64,000 nucleotides of DNA from Vulcanisaeta sp. JCM 14467 (GCF_001316245.1 NZ_BBDM01000016.1:1-64000), one strand, 5' to 3'. Shown: positions 1-6,858, counted from the stretch's first letter. Program-made: numbers and translations. Notes: a model not told the origin generated them from the sequence alone.

Positions 1-5
1 GGTAG

Positions 6-182
6 CCGTTGTTGGAGAGGCTGAAGGGTATGGGCTTTGGCTGGAGGCCCGAGCCAGTCGGTGGTGGCGTAATTGATGTGAGGTTCCACGGAAGCAACGC
101 CATTGGCTTAGCTAGGGTGATGATTAATGTCCTGCCACCCATACTGCGTGATGCCCTCGATGCGTTAAGCTTCGAGAAGTGA
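6..182 (+). CDS. 3' end of an unrecognised gene, cut by the window edge
   Basis: An open frame runs to a TGA at 180-182. It encodes a hydrophilic C-terminus of about 58 residues containing GMGFGWRPEP and a GGGVIDVRFHG stretch. A TAG at 3-5 closes this frame, so either a start lies inside (ATG at 30) or, as in many genes of this window, one base is missing near the edge and the gene continues to the left. The next gene begins 24 nt downstream behind a strong Shine-Dalgarno, which fits a two-gene operon. I do not recognise the family. Confidence 0.45.
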   Translation, partial: PLLERLKGMGFGWRPEPVGGGVIDVRFHGSNAIGLARVMINVLPPILRDALDALSFEK

Positions 183-206
183 AGTAACCTAAGGAGGATT
201 GCCGAA

Positions 207-626
207 ATGGAGGTAAAATGGCGAAGGGGTGAGACGCAAATCATCGTGGCTAGTTATGGATTCGCGGTAAGTGTTCGTAAGGGTACTATTATGTTGATAC
301 ACCAAGTAAGGGATGGGGTTGAGGCCGAGAAGGTCATTAATGCATTAAAGGCTAAATACGGCAATGAGTTTCACGCCTACATTAATAAGAGGGGTAAATA
401 CTTAGCCGTCATAGTACCAGCATATGTGGTTGAAAAGTACGACGACATTAAGGAGCAAGTCATTGAAGTGCTACGTAGGAAGCTCGAGAAAACAAAGGAC
501 GAGAAGAAAAAGACAGAACATAGCCATGATACTAAGGCGCTTAGCACCCACAGAGGGGGGTGGCCGCGGTGGATTGTCTCGAGGACCTCACTCAAGACCG
601 AGCCCAGGTCGTCTCATAAGCAATAA
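207..626 (+). CDS. Small conserved-looking protein, function unknown
   Basis: The 139-residue frame starts at ATG 207, ten bases after a textbook AAGGAGG Shine-Dalgarno at 191-197. That fits an internal cistron following the gene that stops at 182. Residues 1-90 look like a compact alpha/beta domain (short strands, then the helix EAEKVINALKAKYG). Residues 90-108 are almost pure Lys/Glu. The last 30 residues (THRGGWPRWIVSRTS) differ in composition from the rest and may be out of frame. It ends just before the promoter of the tRNA gene. No family recognised. Confidence 0.6.
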   Translation: MEVKWRRGETQIIVASYGFAVSVRKGTIMLIHQVRDGVEAEKVINALKAKYGNEFHAYINKRGKYLAVIVPAYVVEKYDDIKEQVIEVLRRKLEKTKDEKKKTEHSHDTKALSTHRGGWPRWIVSRTSLKTEPRSSHKQ

Positions 627-627
627 G

Positions 628-635
628 CTTTAAAA
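628..635 (+). promoter_or_regulatory. Box A of the tRNA-Gly gene
   Basis: CTTTAAAA is centred about 28 nt upstream of the first base of the mature tRNA at 660, the usual spacing of an archaeal TATA box from its start site. Its position indicates that the tRNA is transcribed separately from the upstream gene. Confidence 0.7.
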
Positions 636-659
636 CTCCGTAAAGGCACTGTATAATCA

Positions 660-738
660 GCGGCCGTCGTCTAGACTGGTCTAGGATGGCGGCCCCCCGA
701 GCCGCAGAACCCGGGTTCAAATCCCGGCGGCCGCACCA
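660..738 (+). tRNA. tRNA-Gly (anticodon CCC), CCA encoded
   Basis: The cloverleaf reads directly. The acceptor stem is GCGGCCG (660-666) with CGGCCGC (728-734). The anticodon stem is GCGGC (689-693) with GCCGC (701-705). The 7-nt loop at 694-700 places anticodon CCC at 696-698. The T arm is CCGGG/CCCGG with loop TTCAAAT, discriminator A735, and CCA encoded at 736-738. Glycine is supported by the anticodon and by the G1-C72/C2-G71 pairs. There is no intron. Position 33 is C instead of the near-universal U. The 3' half serves as the attachment site of the element that follows. Confidence 0.92.
696..738 (+). repeat. Left attachment site (attL core) inside tRNA-Gly
   Basis: The 43 nt from the anticodon to the encoded CCA recur at 5392-5434 with one G-to-A difference. 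A direct repeat of a tRNA 3' part flanking an integrase-bearing segment is the hallmark of tyrosine-recombinase integration. The left copy keeps the whole tRNA gene intact. Confidence 0.85.
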
Positions 739-789
739 AAAAACGCCTAATCCCTACATGCATCATCACCGAGACCATTTCTATACACG

Positions 790-1056
790 TTGGGGCTCTT
801 TTCCATAAGGTTTGCAAACGAGTCCTGGGGCTTAATCCCCAGTTGGGTATGGTTGATTGCACGCTCATTGATCTCGGGGCAAATAAGTGATGAGCAGTGG
901 AGGCTCATTTTCAATTACCTTGATGGAAATGGTAGGGTTAAGCCGAAGGACCTCGGGATAACGCCTAGGTGCATGTCAATGCTGAGGCATGGAAACGTTA
1001 AGATAGGCGACTCAATCCTGTGCAAACTCCTTGAGTACCTAGCCACGAGGAGCTAA
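790..1056 (+). CDS. HTH-like protein or detached N-terminal domain of the integrase
   Basis: The 88-residue frame begins at TTG 790, 52 nt after the tRNA. Residues 32-88 (DEQWRLIFNYLDG, then LGITPRCMSMLRHG, then a helix ending LLEYLATRS) look like a small helix-turn-helix domain. The integrase remnant begins 43 nt further on in another frame, and its open frame extends back to about 1076. Many crenarchaeal integrases carry an N-terminal helical DNA-binding domain of this kind, so this may be the first exon-like piece of one broken gene rather than a separate regulator. Confidence 0.45.
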   Translation: MGLFSIRFANESWGLIPSWVWLIARSLISGQISDEQWRLIFNYLDGNGRVKPKDLGITPRCMSMLRHGNVKIGDSILCKLLEYLATRS

Positions 1057-1099
1057 ACAGCCCTACCCAAGGGCTGAGTTCCCGAGAAAAAAAGCCACA

Positions 1100-2207
1100 T
1101 TGGCTGATGCCCTCAGGGTCATCATCACAGCTAAAGAGAACCCAGACTTCAGGGGGCAATTCCTGGCACTACTCAATAGGTACCTGGGCGACTATGTCAG
1201 ATCCCTCGATAGTGAGTGGCACGTCACTGAGGAGGACATTAGTGCATACATAAGTGCAATGAGGGTAAGAGGGCGTGCTGAGAAGACTATCAGGGATAGG
1301 GTGTACTACATACGAAAGGCACTTGCTAAGATGGGTTGAGTACTAACCTAGAGGGGATTAATGAGTATTTGTCAATAGTCCTAAACGAGAAGGGCCTAAA
1401 TGTGGCTAGGCACGTATCGACCAGCCTAAAGGCATTCCTAAAACTTGTCTTAAGGCCCAGGGACCCAAACCTATACAACCAAGTCTATAACTCATTCACA
1501 ACAATCAAGACGGGGCCGAGCAAGAAGGTTAGGCTCCCAACAATTGAGGAGCTTAGGCAAATACTCGCTAGGATAAGGAGTATTGAGATAAAGACCTACT
1601 TCCTCATTTTGGCGTAGGATGGACTTAGGCCCAGCGAGCATTCCTAATCAAGATAGATAGCGTGTACCTTAAACGAGGAATGCTAAGGATTGAGAAAGTG
1701 ACCAGGACCAAACGTGCCTTCGTGACGTTTCTCAGGCCTGAGACCCTTGAGTTCATTATGGAGAATTACCTACCGAGGCGTGAGCAAGCCCTCATAAAGA
1801 GCACCAGGGGCATGGCCGCTGCGGAGTGGTCCAGGGAATACATAGAGGGCTTAAAGGACAGGTTCCTACCCTTCGACAGGGATAGGCTCAGGAGGGAGAT
1901 TAAGGAGGCTGCCAGGCAGGTCCTGGGTAGGGAGCTTGAGCTTTATGAACTCCGCAAGTTCTTCGCAACCTGGATGATTAGCAGGGGAGTACCAGAGTCC
2001 ATTGTGAACACGCTCCAGGGCCGTGCCCCACCATCGGAGTACCGAGTCCTAATCGAGCATTACTGGAGTCCTAGGCATGAGGAGCTCAGGAAGTGGTACC
2101 TGGAGCACGCACCGTGCCTGCTATGCCGATGGGTTATGTGTTTGGGTTGCCGGGCAGTGGTTTTTGTTAAGCCATGGCCACCCCTTAACGGTCTTGTAAT
2201 CACGTGA
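1100..2207 (+). pseudogene. Tyrosine recombinase (integrase), broken in at least three places
   Basis: The gene is read in three frames. At 1100-1339 is a SAM-like core-binding domain (EEDISAYISAMRVRG, TIRDRVYYIRKAL). At 1336-1617 a second helical part runs into the catalytic domain. At 1662-2207 is the C-terminal catalytic part. A TAG at 1615-1617 interrupts just before the box I arginine, yet GLRPSE follows in the same frame. One missing base near 1639 then restores LIKIDSVYLKRG. Box II reads LYELRKFFATWM, with Tyr where many members have His. The nucleophile is the Tyr of EHYW at about 2061-2066. All catalytic boxes can be traced, so decay or sequencing loss is recent. It would excise or integrate the element at tRNA-Gly. 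Confidence 0.8.
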
Positions 2208-2274
2208 ATAACCAATGATTTAGGCCAAAAACCCCAACAAAGGCACCAAACCATGCACTTAAGTGTGTCTGGCA

Positions 2275-2290
2275 TGCACGATACCGTGCA
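2275..2290. promoter_or_regulatory. Distal palindromic box of CRISPR leader 1
   Basis: TGCACG-ATAC-CGTGCA is a perfect 6-bp dyad around a 4-nt centre. The equivalent position in leader 2 (60050-60065) has TGCACG-AAAC-CATGCA. It lies just upstream of the distal box A, a position from which a dimeric regulator could activate or block transcription. Confidence 0.7.
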
Positions 2291-2344
2291 CACATTTTTA
2301 AGCACTTCCTTTGTGGGGTTGAATGCATTAATGTTCGTATAGTG

Positions 2345-2360
2345 TGCATGGTACCGTGCA
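2345..2360. promoter_or_regulatory. Proximal palindromic box of CRISPR leader 1
   Basis: TGCATG-GTAC-CGTGCA is the second copy of the dyad, 70 nt after the first. Leader 2 has TGCATG-GTAC-CATGCA at 59981-59996, again 69 nt from its partner. Conservation of motif, centre and spacing in both leaders indicates a functional operator. CRISPR-linked Csa3 or Cbp1 proteins are candidate ligands by analogy only. Confidence 0.7.
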
Positions 2361-2567
2361 TCTGTCTCGTTTTACAATGGATAAGGCACCATTGGAACAG
2401 GCTCGGTGTTTAGGGGTTGAAATACCGTGAGAACAACAATTCAATTCCTAATGCAGACCGTGAGAACAAACACGAACCGTGAAGATTAGGAGTAGAAAGA
2501 TGTTCTAATGGAAGCAAAACACGAAGAAGAAAAAAACTTATAAAGGGACAAATAAACCAGCGAACCA

Positions 2568-3742
2568 GAAGATTTCAATAGAATATTGAAAGATTATGCA
2601 GTAAACTGCCTAGGCTACCGCTGAATGTGCTGGTGAAGATTTCAATAGAATATTGAAAGAGTGATGAACCGAATAGACTACCGAATGCCGTGCTGTTCGT
2701 TGCCAAGAAGATTTCAATAGAATATTGAAAGTTTATTTTCCTTTTCGGTTGGGTTGGGCTTAACCATCGCCATGCCCAGAAGATTTCAATAGAATATTGA
2801 AAGTTTTGTGGCAATCGGCCCTGCTTGATACAATACCCACATGTGCATGGGAAGATTTCAATAGAATATTGAAAGCATACTTGCATAATTCCTGCACTCT
2901 TGTATGGAACCCTGATAATGAAGATTTCAATAGAATATTGAAAGCTGGGCTTAACAACACCTTCCTGAACACCAAGTAGGTAGGAAGATTTCAATAGAAT
3001 ATTGAAAGATTATTAGTTGTTTGTGACTCTCGATTCTCATAACCAATTGAAGATTTCAATAGAATATTGAAAGTTTAGTATCACGCCTTCAATCCAGCTC
3101 GTGCTTGTTGTGTATGAAGATTTCAATAGAATATTGAAAGTGTCTATGATTTGCTTGATTTCCTGCGGTATTTCCTGCTTAAGAAGATTTCAATAGAATA
3201 TTGAAAGAACCCCAGTGTTGAATAGCCCAAGCACGCACTTGATGTAGTCGGTGAAGATTTCAATAGAATATTGAAAGATGCGTATTGGTGCTCCTGTGCT
3301 TGGCGTTCTCCTCATTGAAGATTTCAATAGAATATTGAAAGGGAGGTTGAGTCGTGAGGGGCTTTGGAAGTGGCTCTCCGTGGAAGATTTCAATAGAATA
3401 TTGAAAGTGTAGGTTGTTGGCTGTGTTGTTGAGTATTGTGGTGTACGAGGAAGATTTCAATAGAATATTGAAAGTCGTTTAATCGTATTTCAACTGTGTG
3501 GTGCCTAGACCATGATGAAGATTTCAATAGAATATTGAAAGGCCTTTGCAGTTGTACTTGATCGTCTCGATTATGTCGTCAATGCGAAGATTTCAATAGA
3601 ATATTGAAAGACTGATTATGTCTAGGTTCTGATCACCTGCCAAGTCCCTGAGAAGATTTCAATAGAATATTGAAAGGTCTCTAACTCCTGGTCGAATGGT
3701 ATAGGGATACCATGCTGGAGGATTTCAATGGAATGTTGGAGG
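2568..3742 (+). CRISPR. CRISPR array 1: 18 repeats, 17 spacers
   Basis: Seventeen identical 25-nt repeats start at 2568, 2635, 2708, 2779, 2851, 2920, 2984, 3049, 3116, 3183, 3253, 3317, 3383, 3450, 3517, 3586 and 3652. A degenerate eighteenth starts at 3718. The repeat begins GAAGATTTC and contains the dyad TTTCAATA-GAA-TATTGAAA, then a final G. Spacers are about 39-48 nt and all different; I saw no match to other parts of the window. The leader is on the left, so transcription is rightward and the newest spacers are at the left. The degenerate last repeat differs only by five A-to-G changes. No cas gene is nearby. The array lies inside the tRNA-bounded element. Confidence 0.98.
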
Positions 3743-4050
3743 ATTGTGATTAGTGGCTTGGATGGAATCGGTGTTTTTGGTGTATGGGGTTTTCGATGGG
3801 GTGTTGGTGTGTTTGTTGGGTTTGCCTTTGGGGCTTGAGTCGCTGGGGTCTGGAGTTAGTGAGTTGCAATCCCCCACGGCATTGATGACTAACCATTAAG
3901 TGCAAGTCCTCAACAGGCACAACCAAAGCCCCAGGCATGGCTAGGCCAATAAGTACCAATTTCGATTACTAATTTGGGCTGGATGGGTATGGGCTTGTTA
4001 GGCTGCGTATAGTCTTCGATGATGAGCGTGCCAATAAAGGCGAGGACCTC
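3743..4050. other. Intergenic stretch after CRISPR array 1
   Basis: About 300 nt with no convincing reading frame. The first half is T/G-rich on the plus strand (GGTGTTTTTGGTGTATGGGG type sequence). I see no promoter, repeat or RNA structure that I can support. Confidence 0.4.
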
Positions 4051-4338
4051 GTGACATATCAAGTATATGACCCAAGTATCAACCAGTGGGTTGAGGTTGG
4101 TAAGGAAGTGGCTGATGAAATTGCCGAGAGGGGTAGGAGTGTGGTGGGTGGGTTCATGCCCAATGGCTTCCACCTAGTGCTTGCAATACCGAGGCGTAGA
4201 CTGGGGCCTTATGGCAAGTACGTTGTTGAGTGGGTTGATAAGGTGCCGAGGAGGCCATTGCTCGTTAACGAGGGTGTTAAGATCGTTTACAAGGGCCGTA
4301 GGGGCGACACGGAATACTTCGAGGCCAAGCCACTATAA
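4051..4338 (+). CDS. Small element-borne protein, function unknown
   Basis: The 95-residue frame starts at GTG 4051 and shows normal coding character for this genome. It is a soluble, mixed-charge protein (GKEVADEIAERGRSVVGGF, then a basic IPRRRLGPYGKYVVEW stretch) without membrane segments or a motif I know. It lies in the integrated element between the CRISPR array and the nuclease-like gene. A 9-bp perfect hairpin follows its stop codon, as it does for the next gene. Confidence 0.5.
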   Translation: MTYQVYDPSINQWVEVGKEVADEIAERGRSVVGGFMPNGFHLVLAIPRRRLGPYGKYVVEWVDKVPRRPLLVNEGVKIVYKGRRGDTEYFEAKPL

Positions 4339-4349
4339 CCACTCCCCAG

Positions 4350-4368
4350 CCCCTGGCATTGCCAGGGG
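4350..4368 (+). terminator. Hairpin after the 4051-4338 gene
   Basis: CCCCTGGCA, one base, then TGCCAGGGG form a perfect 9-bp dyad 12 nt after the stop codon. No T-run follows, so it is not a classical archaeal terminator. A related dyad follows the next gene, so it may be an mRNA 3'-end or a protein-binding site. Confidence 0.4.
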
Positions 4369-4441
4369 TTACTCTCAACTTCTCATGGCACATCACCTCG
4401 GGCATTAGCCTTTTAAGGCTCTGGCTATTAATTACTGAGCC

Positions 4442-5068
4442 ATGGGCCTGAGCCAGGAGGAGAAGGAGCGTTTCCTCAAGGCTCTTGAGGAGGATTGGGA
4501 GTTTAGGAATGCCGTAATGGGATTGCTAGGTATTCAGGAGTTGCTCAAGGGTATGGCTGAGTTAAGGAGTACCCAGGTTGAGGTGCTCAAGGTACTCACC
4601 AAGCTTGTGGAGAGAATTGATAGGCTTGAGGAGAGGGTTGGCAAGCTTGAGGAGGGTATGAACAGGCTTGAGAGCAGGGTTGATAGGATTGATAGGACGC
4701 TGGAGAACATTACAATGAGTGTGGAGGTTGAGGCCAACAACATGGTCCAGTACTACCTCAGGCAGCGTGGTATTAGTATCAAGACCGGCCCAGTGCAATT
4801 CGACTCTGAGTACGAATTCGACATTTATGGGACCAACGGCCAATTAACCATTGTCGGTGAGGCCAAGGTCAGGGTCGGCCCTGCGGTGATTGATGGCGTC
4901 GTGGAGAAGATCAAGGATGCAGTGAAGAGGTTTCCGGACAGGTTCCCTGGAAGGGTCGTCATTGTTGTCTACTGCCTGAGGGCCTTGCAGGATGCGGTGG
5001 ATAGGGCCAGGGAGCTTGGGGTATGGCTAATGGAGGATGGGAATGAGGTAACACCATTCCCTGGGTAG
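4442..5068 (+). CDS. Coiled-coil protein with a PD-(D/E)XK nuclease-like C-terminus (DUF3782-type)
   Basis: The start at ATG 4442 is supported by a box A (GCCTTTTAAGG, about 4407-4417) 25-30 nt upstream, making it leaderless. Residues 35-95 are a long heptad-rich coiled coil built of repeated LVERIDRLEERV-like units. Residues 110-208 form an alpha/beta domain with EYEFDIYG, then VVGEAKV-like TIVGEAKVRVG, the Asp...Glu-x-Lys pattern of PD-(D/E)XK nucleases, followed by helices and VVIVVY. Such two-part proteins are common in crenarchaeal genomes and plasmid-like elements; their biological role is not established. Its place in the integrated element next to a CRISPR array suggests a defence or maintenance role. 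Confidence 0.7.
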   Translation: MGLSQEEKERFLKALEEDWEFRNAVMGLLGIQELLKGMAELRSTQVEVLKVLTKLVERIDRLEERVGKLEEGMNRLESRVDRIDRTLENITMSVEVEANNMVQYYLRQRGISIKTGPVQFDSEYEFDIYGTNGQLTIVGEAKVRVGPAVIDGVVEKIKDAVKRFPDRFPGRVVIVVYCLRALQDAVDRARELGVWLMEDGNEVTPFPG

Positions 5069-5070
5069 GG

Positions 5071-5091
5071 CCCCTGGGTATTACCCAGGGG
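5071..5091 (+). terminator. Hairpin after the nuclease-like gene
   Basis: CCCCTGGGTA, one T, then TACCCAGGGG is a perfect 10-bp dyad that begins 2 nt after the stop codon. It has the same CCCCTGG core as the hairpin at 4350-4368. It also lies 1 nt before the stop codon of the opposite-strand gene remnant, so it separates convergent genes. Confidence 0.45.
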
Positions 5092-5092
5092 T

Positions 5093-5395
5093 TCATGATT
5101 CCTCCTGGTGGTAGGCATCAAGTTTGATCTCCTCGTATAGGTGGAACTCCTCTAGCTCTGGAATGTCAATCAGGGTGTACCTACACCACTCCAGCGAGGC
5201 CGTGTTTAGGTACTCATGATTCCTCAGGTAGTCGAAGACACCCCTCATCATGCCCAGGTGTACTCCTCATACGTAATGCTTGAGCCAAGCGTGAGGAAGT
5301 CAACGGCCTCGCTAATACTAAGTATCTTGTCCATGGTTTCGAAGCCTATCACAGGTGGGGAGTATGGGTAGTAATCCTTGACTCGCCTGAACCCG
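5093..5395 (-). pseudogene. Broken gene ending at the right att site
   Basis: On the minus strand an open frame begins in the att copy and reads VKDYYPYSPPVIGFETMDK, then ISEAVDFLTLGSSITYEEYTW. One missing base (near 5260) causes a stop. The frame then continues GMMRGVFDYLRNHEYLN through an acidic tail ending YHQEES and TGA at 5093-5095. The 5' part is absent because the att site interrupts it: an in-frame TGA lies in the att copy. The protein is acidic and aromatic-rich, and I do not know the family. In the circular form of the element the gene would have crossed attP. Confidence 0.5.
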
Positions 5396-5434
5396 AGCCG
5401 CAGAACCCGGGTTCAAATCCCGGCGGCCACACCA
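5392..5434 (+). repeat. Right attachment site (attR): 3' part of tRNA-Gly
   Basis: This copies 696-738 with one change (G733 to A at 5429, in the acceptor stem). It lacks acceptor 5' strand, D arm and anticodon 5' stem, so it cannot be a tRNA. It marks the right end of the integrated element. Confidence 0.85.
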
Positions 5435-5980
5435 AAGATGTATTCGGTTTCTTAATCGCCGTCGACGTCCATGGTCTATGGACTGCTTAGTGTTATTATC
5501 AAAGTGTGGTATCTTACATGCATTGAGTCAATTCGATGATTTCAATGGCTCGGATTTATCGTAAATTATGAACGTAATTGTTCGATTTAGCGCACAAAGC
5601 GTTTACTAGATTTATGATGAGAGATATTATTACGGTATTATTCAACCACAGCCTAAGGAGCTATTATAGGTTGTGCTGTGTTGGTGCCTTCCCTGTAAGA
5701 ACGTATTCGTAACAATAACATACTTTGTGTTTTACTAATGGGGATCTCGGTATTGCTCAATAGATGGTTTAAGTCCTTGTTATTAAATTATATATTAGGT
5801 ATTGTCTCCGCGATGAGTAGCGTTGGTCAGCATCATATTGACCCGAAGGTCGATTAATCCTAGTTTTATGCTCCACAATCAAGGCACGATCTATCCCTTA
5901 ATCCCTATCTTTCAGTTGATCCTTAGTTTTGGCATTAATTTATTAATAGGTTTATTAAGCCGCTATTGGGTAGCGTGCCT
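5435..5980. other. AT-rich intergenic stretch
   Basis: About 545 nt with stops in all frames and no coherent gene. It ends with a usable box A (TTTATTAAG, 5951-5959) for the following small gene. I see no repeat or structured RNA in the rest. Confidence 0.5.
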
Positions 5981-6292
5981 ATGGTTTCCGTGACGACACC
6001 GCCCGAGATCAATTGCGCTGGTTGGCTTGGCGTAAATAGGGATTACTGGGATTACTGGTGCACGCTCCTAGCCAACGCCAGGGGTATTGAGTTAATACTC
6101 AATAATACATTGACCGACATTGCGTGGTTCCTTGCCGAACCAGGGCTGGGCTTGGATGCCGTGGTGGGCGTACTCGAGGATTCAGGGATTGAGGATTACG
6201 TGGAGGCTGTGGTCTTGACAAACGGACTTGTAATACTAGCCCTTAGGAACCCAAACCCGCCGTATAAGCCTGTTGAGGCACTGTACTCATGA
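5981..6292 (+). CDS. Small acidic protein, function unknown
   Basis: The frame could start at TTG 5966, but box A TTTATTAAG at 5951-5959 predicts a transcription start near 5981, exactly the ATG, so a leaderless 103-residue protein is preferred. It is rich in Trp and Leu, starts MVSVTTPPEINCAGW, and has helices GIELILNNTLTDIAWFL and LDAVVGVLEDSGIEDYVEAVV. The composition recalls small nucleotidyltransferase/HEPN-like orphan proteins, but no motif settles it. A 40-residue frame follows after 7 nt, suggesting a two-gene unit. Confidence 0.5.
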   Translation: MVSVTTPPEINCAGWLGVNRDYWDYWCTLLANARGIELILNNTLTDIAWFLAEPGLGLDAVVGVLEDSGIEDYVEAVVLTNGLVILALRNPNPPYKPVEALYS

Positions 6293-6299
6293 ATGTCAC

Positions 6300-6422
6300 G
6301 TGCCAAGCAAGGACTCCTACTACGCATGGGCTAAGGTTGCAAGTGAGATTCTGGCAATCCTAGGAATTAATGAGGTTGTTAAGCAAGCCTACAGAGCCTG
6401 GAGGTGTAAAACCCAGCAATGA
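6300..6422 (+). CDS. 40-residue small protein, partner of the preceding gene
   Basis: GTG 6300 opens a frame to TGA 6420-6422 that encodes one amphipathic helical protein: MPSKDSYYAWAKVASEIL, then ILGINEVVKQAYRAW. It starts 7 nt after the previous stop. The small size, helicity and tight pairing recall a toxin-antitoxin or HEPN/MNT-type pair, which is inference only. It may also be the true C-terminus of the previous gene if a base is missing. Confidence 0.35.
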   Translation: MPSKDSYYAWAKVASEILAILGINEVVKQAYRAWRCKTQQ

Positions 6423-6642
6423 CCACGTACTAAATACTAGCCATAACTGAGGGTATTGATTAACCCCCTCTAAATGTCAATGCCAAACCAATACTTTCAT
6501 TGAGACGAGGATTGACGTCGGAATTCCGAGACTAGCCTAAAGAATGTGCGAAGAAGACATTAGTACTATAATAGGCTTAATAGGGATGGTGTGGTGAGCA
6601 ACACGGTTAACAGCTGTGGGACCCGCATGGTTACCGTATGCC

Positions 6643-6858
6643 TTAATCCAGGTTATTACCATTAATCTCCCTTAGTTTCCTTACTTCATAATCAATGTTT
6701 ACGAGGTATTCCCATAATGCGTCAAGCGCCTCATCCTTATTCACTAGACCCAGTTTAGCCTCAACAATAGCCCGGAACGCGCAATCAAGGAACTTACCAA
6801 GCTTTATACCAGAACACCTTAAGTTATCTTTCACATCGTATTTTAACTTCAAAGGCAT
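6643..6858 (-). CDS. Small helical protein, function unknown
   Basis: The 71-residue frame ends at 6643. The first ATG (6858) lies inside a strong box A (GATATTTAAATG), so a leaderless start near the GTG at 6836 may be the real one. The core, LGKFLDCAFRAIVEAKLGLVNKDEALDALWEYLVNIDYEV, is a run of amphipathic helices with no catalytic motif. It is isolated between AT-rich spacers. Confidence 0.4.
   Translation of the reverse strand: MPLKLKYDVKDNLRCSGIKLGKFLDCAFRAIVEAKLGLVNKDEALDALWEYLVNIDYEVRKLREINGNNLD

Larger units (their letters stand above)
2270..2567 (+). promoter_or_regulatory. CRISPR leader of array 1
   Basis: The stretch before the first repeat matches, base for base over most of its length, the reverse complement of 59776-60066 beside array 2, so it is the shared leader. 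It holds two palindromic boxes (2275-2290 and 2345-2360). A box A (ATTTTTAAG, 2295-2303) lies between them. A second box A, CTTATAAAG at 2537-2545, sits 25-30 nt before the first repeat and should start the pre-crRNA at or near the repeat. The last bases, AAACCAGCGAACCA, are identical at both leaders, as expected for the adaptation-critical end. Confidence 0.85.
739..5434. mobile_element. tRNA-integrated element, 4.7 kb, carrying a CRISPR array
   Basis: The segment is bounded by tRNA-Gly at the left and by a 43-nt copy of the tRNA 3' half at the right. In order it holds an HTH-like ORF, a decayed tyrosine integrase, a CRISPR leader and array (2270-3742), a small orphan gene, a coiled-coil nuclease-like gene and a broken gene on the minus strand that abuts the right att. 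The integrase is next to the intact tRNA and is not split by the att site, so the arrangement resembles pNOB8-type rather than SSV-type elements. Its integrase is broken, so it is probably fixed in place unless helped in trans. Whether the array arrived with the element or entered it later cannot be told from the sequence. Confidence 0.75.

Noticed and set aside
671-868. Minus-strand frame over the tRNA gene
   Set aside because: It overlaps the complete tRNA cloverleaf and is a by-product of its GC-rich sequence.
2575-3460. Minus-strand reading frames across array 1 with a repeated FQYSIEIF or FNILLKSS peptide
   Set aside because: They are translations of the CRISPR repeats and spacers, with no promoter or coding character of their own.
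2208-4050. cas genes near array 1
   Set aside because: No reading frame near either array shows Cas1, Cas2, Cas3, Cas6, Cas7 or Cas10 features; Cas functions must come from elsewhere in the genome.
5392-5434. A second tRNA gene
   Set aside because: Only the 3' half is present: no acceptor 5' strand, D arm or anticodon 5' stem. It is an attachment-site copy.
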